A stretch of 64,000 nt of DNA from CAXNKH01 sp049296795. GTDB lineage: Bacteria > Pseudomonadota > Gammaproteobacteria > Burkholderiales > Burkholderiaceae_C. Positions 50,998-58,755 of the stretch are shown here, piece by piece. The notes under the pieces are model-generated. The model worked only from the letters and a program-made list of their open reading frames with translations. It made no database searches and was not told where the DNA came from. Numbering within the stretch: position 1 is the first letter of the stretch; every line of letters starts with the position of its first letter. Both the position numbers and the translations under genes were made by a program. The DNA is taken from contig JBAQTC010000009.1 in assembly GCA_049296795.1 (NCBI GenBank), positions 124,001 through 188,000 of the forward strand, read 5' to 3'.

Positions 50998-52064
50998 GCG
51001 ATACACCTCTGTTGCAAGTGGCGGGCTTGGTCAAGCATTTCCCGATCCGCCGTGGCGTGTTGGGTCGGGTCAGCGCCCAGGTCCGTGCCGTCGACGGCGT
51101 GAGTTTTGACATCCGCTCCGGCGAAACCTTGGGCGTAGTGGGCGAGTCGGGTTGCGGCAAGTCCACCCTGGGGCGCTTAGCCCTGCGTCTGATCGAAGCC
51201 AGTGCCGGAACCATTTTGTTTGAAGGCGAAGACCTCAGCGCCTTAAGCCCGGCGCAACTGCGCGAGCGTCGCCGCGCCATGCAGCTGATTTTTCAAGACC
51301 CCTACTCCTCGCTCAATCCGCGCATGACGGTGGGCCAAACCCTGACCGAGCCCTTGATGCTGCATGGGCTGCATCCAGGGCGACGGCGCGAACGGGTCGA
51401 TGAACTGCTACATCTGGTCGGCTTGGCCAGCGAACACGCGCAGCGTTATCCGCACGAATTCTCGGGCGGTCAAAGGCAGCGTATCGGGATTGCGCGGGCC
51501 TTGGCGGTCGAACCCAAACTGATTGTTTGCGACGAAGCGGTGTCCGCGCTGGACGTGTCCGTGCAGGCCCAAGTCATCACCCTGTTGCAAGACCTGCAAC
51601 AGCAGTTCGGCCTGGCCTATATGTTCATCGCCCATGACTTGGCTGTGGTCAAGCACATCGCTAGCCGTATCGCCGTGATGTATTTGGGGCGCATCGTTGA
51701 AATAGCCGACAAGGAGGCCTTGTTTGCCACGCCGCGCCACCCCTACACCCAGGCTTTGCTCTCAGCGATTCCCTTGCCCGAGCCGGGTTTGCAGCGCGAG
51801 CGCAGCTTGCTCAGCGGCGACGTGCCCAGCCCGATAAACCCGCCCACGGGTTGTCATTTTCACACCCGCTGCCCGCACGCCCGAGCCCTGTGCTCAGCGT
51901 TGTCGCCGCAGCTCGAAGGCGATGCCAGCCATGCCGTAGCCTGTCATTTTTGGTCTGAAATTCAAGCTAGCGCGCCAACTGCATCTGCTGCGACCGATTC
52001 GGCTGCACAGCGCCGTCTGAGCTTGTTACAGTCTGCTTTTCTGACGCCGCAGCTTGCTACCTGA
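50994..52064 (+). CDS. Oligopeptide/dipeptide ABC transporter ATP-binding protein (DppF-like)
   Basis: 356-residue second ATPase. GESGCGKSTLGRLALRLIE, FQDPYSSLNPRMTVGQTLTE, FSGGQRQRIGIARAL and LIVCDEAVSALDVSVQAQ are complete, with the C-terminal FHTRCPHARALC block. Ala/Thr/Ser-rich tail of about 30 residues after the usual end. Heterodimer partner of the preceding subunit. Confidence 0.94.
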   Translation: MSDTPLLQVAGLVKHFPIRRGVLGRVSAQVRAVDGVSFDIRSGETLGVVGESGCGKSTLGRLALRLIEASAGTILFEGEDLSALSPAQLRERRRAMQLIFQDPYSSLNPRMTVGQTLTEPLMLHGLHPGRRRERVDELLHLVGLASEHAQRYPHEFSGGQRQRIGIARALAVEPKLIVCDEAVSALDVSVQAQVITLLQDLQQQFGLAYMFIAHDLAVVKHIASRIAVMYLGRIVEIADKEALFATPRHPYTQALLSAIPLPEPGLQRERSLLSGDVPSPINPPTGCHFHTRCPHARALCSALSPQLEGDASHAVACHFWSEIQASAPTASAATDSAAQRRLSLLQSAFLTPQLAT

Positions 52065-52094
52065 CCCCCTGTTCAAACCCATGGAGACCTTGCT

Positions 52095-53609
52095 ATGAAG
52101 TTAACTACCCGAATCTGCTCCGCTGCCTTGCTGCTGGGCTTAAGCGCGCTGAGCTTGCAAGCGCAAACTTTGCGCGTTGGCTTGGCCGAAGACCCCGATG
52201 TGCTGGATCCGACCTTGGCCCGCACTTTCGTCGGTCGCATTGTGTTTTCAGCGCTGTGCGACAAGCTGCTCGAAATCGATGAGAAACTGGCCATCACGCC
52301 CCAACTGGCTGCCAGTTACGAGTGGTCGGCCGACAGCAAAGCGCTGACGCTCAAGTTGCGGCCAGGTGTAACTTTTCATGACGGCGAAAAATTCGACGCG
52401 GCCGCAGTCAAGTTCAACATCGAACGTCACAAAACCATGGCGGGGTCAAACCGTCGCGGTGAACTGGCCCCAGTCAGCAGCGTCGACGTGGTCGATGCCA
52501 TGACGGTCCGATTGAATTTGACAGCGCCTTTTTCTCCCCTGTTGGCGCAATTGGCTGACCGCGCCGGCATGATGGTTTCGCCCAAAGCGGCGCAAGCCGC
52601 AGGCGACAAGTTTGGTACCAAACCGGTGTGCTCAGGACCGTTCAAGTTTGTCGAGCGCGTAGCGCAAGACCGCATCGTGTTCGAGCGCTATGCCAATTAC
52701 TGGAACAAGGAAGCCGTGCACTTCGACAAAGTGGTTTACACGCCGATTCCTGACGCCACCGTGCGGCTGGCCAACCTGAAGTCCGGCCAGCTGGACTTTA
52801 TTGAACGCGTGGCTTCGAGTGATGTGGAAAAACTGCAAACCGACAAGAAATTTAAAGTCGCTCGCATCACCGAAATTGGCTACCAAGGCATCACCATCAA
52901 CATCGGCAAGAGTGACCAGGCCAAGAAAAATCCGCTGGGTTCCGACCCGCGGGTGCGCGAAGCTTTCGAGTTATCGCTGGACCGACAAGGCTTGGCCCAG
53001 GTCGTGATGGACAACGAGGCCACGGTGGGTAACCAATGGGTGGCCCCGACCAATAGCTATTACGTCAAAAACTCGCCGGTACCCAAGCGCAATATTGAAC
53101 GTGCCAAAGCGCTGTTGAAAGAGGCCGGCATTCCTCGCCCCAGCTTCACCCTGGTGACACCGACCACCTCTGATTCCCAACGCCTGGCCTTGGTGGTGCA
53201 AGCCATGACGCGCGAAGCCGGTTTTGATGTGAAGATCCAGGCCGCCGAGTTCGCGACCTCCTTGAACATGGCAGACAAGGGCGATTTCGAAGCCTATGTT
53301 TTGTCTTGGAGCGGGCGGGCCGACCCGGATGGCAACCTGTTCAGCTTTCACGGCTGCAAGCAACCGCTGAACTATTCGGGCTACTGCAACGCCGAGACCG
53401 ATGCTTTGCTCAACCAATCGCGCGCTCTGCGCGATCCCGTGGAGCGTAAAAAGGTGTTTGAAAAAATTACCGCCCAAGTCTTGAAAGAGCGCCCCATCAT
53501 TTATCTCTACCACCGCAACTGGCTGTGGGCCTACAACGCCAAGCTATCAGGTATCAAAAACATTCCCGACGGTCTGCTGCGCGTGACCGGCTTGAAAATG
53601 GCGCCTTGA
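52095..53609 (+). CDS. Peptide ABC transporter substrate-binding protein (SBP family 5)
   Basis: 504-residue periplasmic binding protein. Signal peptide residues 1-23 ending LSLQAQ; mature part begins TLRVGLAEDPDVLDPTLAR. Family 5 features: LKLRPGVTFHDGEKFDAAAV (about residues 85-104), FKFVERVAQDRIVFERYANY and the hydrophobic end typical of DppA/OppA/GsiB-like proteins. GGAGA ten bases before the ATG. 30 bases after the second ATPase. Substrate (di-/tripeptide, glutathione or other) unknown. Confidence 0.93.
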   Translation: MKLTTRICSAALLLGLSALSLQAQTLRVGLAEDPDVLDPTLARTFVGRIVFSALCDKLLEIDEKLAITPQLAASYEWSADSKALTLKLRPGVTFHDGEKFDAAAVKFNIERHKTMAGSNRRGELAPVSSVDVVDAMTVRLNLTAPFSPLLAQLADRAGMMVSPKAAQAAGDKFGTKPVCSGPFKFVERVAQDRIVFERYANYWNKEAVHFDKVVYTPIPDATVRLANLKSGQLDFIERVASSDVEKLQTDKKFKVARITEIGYQGITINIGKSDQAKKNPLGSDPRVREAFELSLDRQGLAQVVMDNEATVGNQWVAPTNSYYVKNSPVPKRNIERAKALLKEAGIPRPSFTLVTPTTSDSQRLALVVQAMTREAGFDVKIQAAEFATSLNMADKGDFEAYVLSWSGRADPDGNLFSFHGCKQPLNYSGYCNAETDALLNQSRALRDPVERKKVFEKITAQVLKERPIIYLYHRNWLWAYNAKLSGIKNIPDGLLRVTGLKMAP

Positions 53610-53638
53610 TACCCCGCAACTCCCCGCCCTAAAGCCCC

Positions 53639-54580
53639 ATGTTGGAGTACCTGGTCAAACGCCTTGCCACTTTGGTTCCGACGCTGATCCTGGTGTCGAT
53701 GCTGATTTTTGGTTTGCAGCAATTACTGCCGGGCGACCCCGCCAAAATTCTGGCGGGCGAAGAGCAGGACCCGACGGTGGTGGCCCATTTGCGTGAAAAA
53801 CTGCACCTCGATGAGCCACTGGCCCTGCGCTATGCCTACTGGATTGGTGGTGTTCTGCGCGGTGACTTGGGCGAGTCAATTCGCAACCAGCAAGCGGTAA
53901 CCGATTTGATTTTGCAAAAGTTGCCCGTCACTTTGGAGCTGGCCTTGTTAGCTATGCTCATTGCCTTGTTGATCGGTATTCCGGCGGGCATTTTGTCTGC
54001 CGTCAAGCGCGGAACCGCCTGGGATTACGCAGCCAATGTATTTGCTTTGTGGGGCCTGTCAACGCCCAATTTCTGGCTTGGTATCTTGCTGATTTTGCTG
54101 TTCTCGGTTCAGCTCGGCTGGCTGCCGGCTTCGGGCTATGTCAGTCCGTTTCAAGACCTGGGAGCCAACCTCAGCGCCATGATTCTGCCAGCCTTTGTGC
54201 TGGGCAATGCAATTGCGGCGGTGTTGATGCGCCACACCCGAAGCTCGATGTTGCAAGTGCTTACGAGCGACTATGTAAGAACGGCACGCGCCAAGGGTTT
54301 GAATGAAAAAACCGTGGTGTTCAAGCATGCTTTTCGTAACGCACTAACACCCATCATCACACTGGGCGCTCTCGAACTTGGCACCTTGCTCTCGGGTGCG
54401 GTGTTGACCGAACAGGTCTTCACCATTCCCGGTTTTGGCAAGCTGATTGTCGATTCGGTTTTTAACCGTGACTATGCAGTAGTCCAAGGCGTGGTGCTGG
54501 TCACAGCCACCGCCTACATCACGCTCAATCTGCTGGCCGACCTGGCCTATTTTCTGGTCAATCCACGGCTGCGCCACTGA
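53639..54580 (+). CDS. Peptide ABC transporter permease (DppB-like)
   Basis: 313-residue inner-membrane permease with six helices. Begins MLEYLVKRLATLVPTLILVS; the ATPase-coupling EAA loop is SDYVRTARAKGLNEKTVVFK (about residues 211-230). FGLQQLLPGDPAKILAGEEQ is the DppB/OppB periplasmic block. 29 bases after the binding-protein gene and one base before the second permease gene. Confidence 0.94.
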   Translation: MLEYLVKRLATLVPTLILVSMLIFGLQQLLPGDPAKILAGEEQDPTVVAHLREKLHLDEPLALRYAYWIGGVLRGDLGESIRNQQAVTDLILQKLPVTLELALLAMLIALLIGIPAGILSAVKRGTAWDYAANVFALWGLSTPNFWLGILLILLFSVQLGWLPASGYVSPFQDLGANLSAMILPAFVLGNAIAAVLMRHTRSSMLQVLTSDYVRTARAKGLNEKTVVFKHAFRNALTPIITLGALELGTLLSGAVLTEQVFTIPGFGKLIVDSVFNRDYAVVQGVVLVTATAYITLNLLADLAYFLVNPRLRH

Positions 54581-54581
54581 C

Positions 54582-55457
54582 ATGTCTTCCACCCTGACCC
54601 TGCCTATAAACATCTCTCAGGAAGGTCCTTGGCGCCGTGCTTGGCGTCGTTTGCAGCGCCGTCGTGGCGCCATGATCGGGCTGGCCGTGGTGCTCTTGTT
54701 TGTCGCCATGGCCTTGTTCGCGCCCTGGATTGCGCCGCACGACCCGATCGCCACCAGCTGGGGAGCGATTCGCAAAGCCCCCAGCGCCAGCTACTGGTTG
54801 GGCACCGATGAGATTGGCCGCGATGTCTTGTCGCGCGTAGTCTGGGGTGCCCGCGCCTCGCTGCTGGCCGGTGTGGTGTCGGTCTCGATTTCACTGATGC
54901 TGGGCGTTCCGATTGGACTGGCCGCGGGTTTTCTCGGCGGCCATGTCGACAGCCTGATTTCACGCATCACCGATGCTTTTTTGGCCTGCCCTTTCCTGAT
55001 TTTGGCCATCGCGCTGGCGGCGTTTTTAGGCCCCAGTCTGACCAATGCCATGATCGCCATTGGCATTTCGGCGACCCCCATTTTTGTCCGTCTGACGCGT
55101 GCTCAGGTGCTCTCGATCAAGGTCGAGGACTACATCGAAGCCGCCCGTGCAGTCGGCAACTCACCCTTGCGCATCGCGTTGCGCCATGTGCTGCCCAACA
55201 TCACCGCGCCCTTGATTGTGCAAGCCACGCTGGCGATTGCTGCCGCTGTGATTGCCGAGGCCAGCCTGTCCTTCCTGGGCCTAGGCCAACAACCCCCGGC
55301 GCCGAGCTGGGGCAGCATGCTCAACACCGCCAAGAATTACATCGACAACGCACCCTGGATGGCGATTTGGCCGGGGCTGTCGATTTTTTTGCTGGTCCTG
55401 TCCTTCAACCTGCTCGGCGATGGTCTGCGTGATGCGCTCGATCCGCGGCAACGCTAA
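54582..55457 (+). CDS. Peptide ABC transporter permease (DppC-like)
   Basis: 291-residue second permease. Cytoplasmic N-terminus, RRRGAMIGLAVVLLFVAMAL as TM1, WLGTDEIGRDVLSRVVWGAR (DppC signature), and the EAA loop VEDYIEAARAVGNSPLRIAL. Ends the ABC operon. Its last four bases overlap the convergent YchJ gene. Confidence 0.94.
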   Translation: MSSTLTLPINISQEGPWRRAWRRLQRRRGAMIGLAVVLLFVAMALFAPWIAPHDPIATSWGAIRKAPSASYWLGTDEIGRDVLSRVVWGARASLLAGVVSVSISLMLGVPIGLAAGFLGGHVDSLISRITDAFLACPFLILAIALAAFLGPSLTNAMIAIGISATPIFVRLTRAQVLSIKVEDYIEAARAVGNSPLRIALRHVLPNITAPLIVQATLAIAAAVIAEASLSFLGLGQQPPAPSWGSMLNTAKNYIDNAPWMAIWPGLSIFLLVLSFNLLGDGLRDALDPRQR

Positions 55458-55873
55458 CGCCCTTGCTCACCAGCTTCGGCAAACTGCCCGTCGATGTAGT
55501 ACCAACGCCCCTCAGTGCGAACAAAGCGGCTGGTCTCATGTAGACGCTGCGCACCTGCCGCTGTGCGGTAGCGCGCCACAAACTCCACCACGCCGGCATC
55601 ACCTGTGCTTTGCGCGTGGCGCACTTCCAGCCCCATCCACTTGACCGGCGACAGCTCTAGCTCGCCCGGCGATGTGGACGCGTGCCAGGTGGCCAGCAGG
55701 TAGTCGATCAGGCCCAGCACATACGCGCTGTAGCGTGAGCGCATCAAGGCCTCGGGCGTAGGTGCGTGCACGCCTGAGGCCAGGCCTGCATGCCAGGGGC
55801 CGCAGCAGTCGGCATAGGGCTGGCCGCTGTCGCAAGGGCAGGGCGCGCGGTCAGGGAGGCTGGATTTTTTCAT
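55454..55873 (-). CDS. YchJ family protein with SEC-C motif
   Basis: 139 residues from the ATG at 55873 (MKKSSLPDRAPCPCDSGQPY); upstream in-frame ATGs add unrelated residues. N-terminal SEC-C zinc motif CPCDSGQPYADCCGPWH followed by the YchJ middle domain RSRYSAYVLGLIDYLLATWH and a nuclear-transport-factor-2-like end FVRTEGRWYYIDGQF. Function unknown. Convergent with the ABC operon. Confidence 0.9.
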   Translation of the reverse strand: MKKSSLPDRAPCPCDSGQPYADCCGPWHAGLASGVHAPTPEALMRSRYSAYVLGLIDYLLATWHASTSPGELELSPVKWMGLEVRHAQSTGDAGVVEFVARYRTAAGAQRLHETSRFVRTEGRWYYIDGQFAEAGEQGR

Positions 55874-55937
55874 AGGGACATGGTAGCGGCTGTCATGGCG
55901 ACACATCGTGACGAAAGGGGTTCGATATCATTTCGGC

Positions 55938-56564
55938 ATGACCAGCCCCGCATTGCCCGTGCTTTACTCGTTTCGGCGCTGCCCCTACGCCATTCGGTCC
56001 CGCATGGCCTTGCATTACGCCGGCATTGAAGTCACGGTGCGTGAAGTCGCGCTGGGCGACAAACCCGCCGACTTCGTCGCTCTGTCGTCCAAAGCCACCG
56101 TGCCCGTGCTGCAACTGCCCAGTGGTGATGTGATCGACCAGAGCCTGGCCATCATGCAATGGGCGTTGCAGCAGAACGATCCGCAGGGCTGGCTGCGTTT
56201 GGACGCGAATGACGAGGCGCTGCACTGGATCGCGCTGAACGACGAGGTTTTCAAAACCCTGCTGGACCACTACAAGTACGCCACCCGCCACCCAGAGCAG
56301 CCCGCCAGCGTCCACCGCGCAGCCGCCACTAGCGCTTTTATTGCGCCGCTGAACCAGCGCTTGCTGCAAGCGCCCTACCTGTTTGGTACCAACCCCTCGC
56401 TGGCCGACCTCGCCCTGTTCCCCTTTGTCCGCCAGTTTGCTTTTGTGGACAAAGCTTGGTTTGATGCCGCGCCGCTGGCCGGAGTCCAGGCTTGGTTGAC
56501 GGCGTGGCTGGAGAGTGAGTTGTTTGCAGCGGTGATGCTGAAGCACCCCACGGTGTCGCTATGA
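55938..56564 (+). CDS. Glutathione S-transferase-like protein
   Basis: 208 residues from the ATG at 55938. Thioredoxin-fold start PVLYSFRRCPYAIRSRMALH keeps a catalytic-type Cys (RCPYAIR, about residue 16), with KATVPVLQLPSGDVIDQSLA as the glutathione-binding block, and a helical C-domain (about 90-200). Resembles the glutaredoxin-2/omega style. Overlaps the DTW gene by four bases. Confidence 0.88.
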   Translation: MTSPALPVLYSFRRCPYAIRSRMALHYAGIEVTVREVALGDKPADFVALSSKATVPVLQLPSGDVIDQSLAIMQWALQQNDPQGWLRLDANDEALHWIALNDEVFKTLLDHYKYATRHPEQPASVHRAAATSAFIAPLNQRLLQAPYLFGTNPSLADLALFPFVRQFAFVDKAWFDAAPLAGVQAWLTAWLESELFAAVMLKHPTVSL

Positions 56565-57364
56565 ACCACGCCGTGGCCCGTTTGCGCACGGCGCGCTTGG
56601 CACGCAGCTCCAAACCTTTTCTCGCCCGTGGTGGATCGCATGGGGAGCGTTGCGCGGGTTGTCGATTAGTGCCCAGCCACTGCCTGTGTGATTTGCGTCC
56701 GGTGGTGTCAACGCGGGCTGGCGTGTGTCTGCTGATGGCGGACATTGAGCCGCTCAAACCCAGCAACACCGGCTGGCTGATTGCCGACGTGGTGGCCGAC
56801 ACCTACGCCTTTGGCTGGGCACGCACCGAGGTGGAACCAGCCCTGCTGGCGCTGTTGAATGACCCGCAGTGGCAGCCGTATCTGGTGTTTCCGGGTGAAT
56901 TTGTGACGACTGAGCGAGTGCTCACTACGCTGCTACCCGCTTCTGATAGGGCTGCGACCCCAGGCCAGCCGCCAAAACCGCTCAAGCGTCCGCTGTTCAT
57001 CCTGCTGGATGGCACCTGGTCCGAGGCGCGCAAGATATTCCGCAAAAGCCCTTACCTGAGCGCGCTGCCGGTGTTGAGTCTGCTACCCGAACAGATCTCT
57101 CGCTACAAGCTGCGCCGCTCCCGTCGGGATGACCATTTTTGCACCTCGGAAGTGGCTGCCCTGTGCCTAGCCCTGGCCGGGGAGACGCAGGCGGCTGCAG
57201 TGCTGGACGCTTACCTGGAGGTCTTCACCAACCACTACCTGAGCGCCAAGCAGCAGCTCCCCGTGGATAGAGAAGACGCTGCGCACCAGCATTTACGCGC
57301 ACTGTGTCGGCCGGGCGGCGACAATCAAGCCCTCAGCCCCTGCGAACCAAAAGCCAAGCCATGA
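56561..57364 (+). CDS. DTW-domain tRNA-uridine aminocarboxypropyltransferase
   Basis: 267-residue member of the TapT/DTWD family, which puts a 3-amino-3-carboxypropyl group on uridine of tRNA using S-adenosylmethionine. The N-terminal zinc cysteines CAGCRLVPSHCLC (about residues 32-44) and the DTW motif FILLDGTWSEARKIFRKSPY (about 146-165) are intact, as is YKLRRSRRDDHFCTSEVAAL. Shares four bases with the genes on both sides, so it is translationally coupled to the GST-like gene and to the zinc-ribbon gene. Confidence 0.9.
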   Translation: MNHAVARLRTARLARSSKPFLARGGSHGERCAGCRLVPSHCLCDLRPVVSTRAGVCLLMADIEPLKPSNTGWLIADVVADTYAFGWARTEVEPALLALLNDPQWQPYLVFPGEFVTTERVLTTLLPASDRAATPGQPPKPLKRPLFILLDGTWSEARKIFRKSPYLSALPVLSLLPEQISRYKLRRSRRDDHFCTSEVAALCLALAGETQAAAVLDAYLEVFTNHYLSAKQQLPVDREDAAHQHLRALCRPGGDNQALSPCEPKAKP

Positions 57365-57633
57365 CCCAAGAAACCAATCCTGTGAACCCCGCCAATGATG
57401 CCAAGACTGACGAGCTGTGCGACTCCTGCGCCGGTATCCAGCGCAATTGGCGTCGCGCCCCCGGCCACCCCGAGCTGATGCAAGGCACTAACCGAACTGA
57501 AGCCCACAAACACGGCTCCGTCACCATCACCCGCTACCGCTGCGAGCGCTGCGGCACGCTGTGGGACTACGAGAACAACAAGGTGAATCGCCACGCGGGC
57601 TGGTCAGTGGTGGGCAGCCCCAAGACCGAATAA
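57361..57633 (+). CDS. Small zinc-ribbon-like protein, unknown function
   Basis: 90-residue protein with two CxxC pairs, CDSCAGIQRNWRR (about residue 20) and YRCERCGTLWDYE (about 60), consistent with one zinc ribbon. Starts at the ATGA overlap with the DTW gene. No family recognised. A helper in tRNA modification is possible from context only. Confidence 0.78.
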   Translation: MTQETNPVNPANDAKTDELCDSCAGIQRNWRRAPGHPELMQGTNRTEAHKHGSVTITRYRCERCGTLWDYENNKVNRHAGWSVVGSPKTE

Positions 57634-57729
57634 GCCCCATGTGCACCGTCTACCCCCGGCACTGATCCAGCCCGTAACCCACTGCACGGCCTGACGCTTG
57701 CTCACGCATGAACCGAGCGTGAGGGCAAA

Positions 57730-58728
57730 TTACTTGGCCACCACCCGCACCATCTCCAGACACTTGTTGGAGTAACCCCACTCGTTGTCGTACCAACTCA
57801 CCAGTTTGACGAACGTGCCATCCAGCGCGATGCTGGCGTCGGCGTCAAAGATGGAGGTGCGGGTGTCGCCGCGGAAGTCGGTGGCCACCACTTTGTCTTC
57901 GGTGTAACCCAGGATGCCTTTGAGCGCACCCTGGCTTTGCGCTTTCATTTCGGCACAAATCTCAGCCATCGTCGCCGGGCTGTTCAGCTCGCAAGTCAGG
58001 TCCACCACCGAGACGTCGCTGGTCGGTACCCGAAACGACATGCCAGTAAGTTTCTTGTTGAGCTCAGGAATCACCACGCCCACGGCTTTGGCCGCGCCGG
58101 TGCTGGAGGGGATGATGTTTTCCAGAATGCCGCGACCGCCGCGCCAGTCTTTGTTACTCGGGCCATCTACTGTTTTTTGGGTGGCAGTTGCAGCGTGCAC
58201 GGTGGTCATGAGGCCGCGCTTGATGCCCCATTTGTCGTTCATCACCTTGGCGATGGGCGCCAGGCAATTGGTGGTGCATGAGGCGTTGGAGATGATGGCC
58301 TCGCCTTGGTAGCTCTTGTCGTTGACGCCGAAAACGAACATTGGTGTGTCATCTTTGGAAGGCGCCGAGAGAATGACTTTTTTGGCACCGGCATCCAAGT
58401 GTTTTTGCGCCGTGACTTTGTCCAGGAACAGGCCGGTGGCCTCGATCACCACGTCGGCACCCACTTCGTTCCACTTCAAGGCGGCTGGGTCGCGCTCTTG
58501 CGTCAGGCGGATTTTTTTGCCGTTGATAACCAGGGTATTGCCCTGCACCGACACCTCGCCCTTGAAGCGGCCATGGACCGAGTCGTACTGCAGCATATAG
58601 GCCAGGTAATCGGGTTCGAGCAGGTCGTTGATGGCAACGACTTCGATATCCGAGAAGTTCTGCAAAGCAGAGCGCAACACATTACGTCCGATACGGCCAA
58701 AGCCATTGATGCCGATTTTGATGGTCAT
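57730..58728 (-). CDS. gap: Glyceraldehyde-3-phosphate dehydrogenase
   Basis: NAD-dependent oxidation of glyceraldehyde 3-phosphate to 1,3-bisphosphoglycerate. 332 residues. NAD-binding IGINGFGRIGRNVLRSAL, catalytic Cys151 in SNASCTTNCLAPIAKV, and SWYDNEWGYSNKCLEM near the end. 27 bases downstream of tkt, so a tkt-gap operon. The next step, pgk, is at the other end of the window. Confidence 0.97.
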   Translation of the reverse strand: MTIKIGINGFGRIGRNVLRSALQNFSDIEVVAINDLLEPDYLAYMLQYDSVHGRFKGEVSVQGNTLVINGKKIRLTQERDPAALKWNEVGADVVIEATGLFLDKVTAQKHLDAGAKKVILSAPSKDDTPMFVFGVNDKSYQGEAIISNASCTTNCLAPIAKVMNDKWGIKRGLMTTVHAATATQKTVDGPSNKDWRGGRGILENIIPSSTGAAKAVGVVIPELNKKLTGMSFRVPTSDVSVVDLTCELNSPATMAEICAEMKAQSQGALKGILGYTEDKVVATDFRGDTRTSIFDADASIALDGTFVKLVSWYDNEWGYSNKCLEMVRVVAK

Positions 58729-58755
58729 TTTTTTCCCTTGAAATTTACTAAAAAA

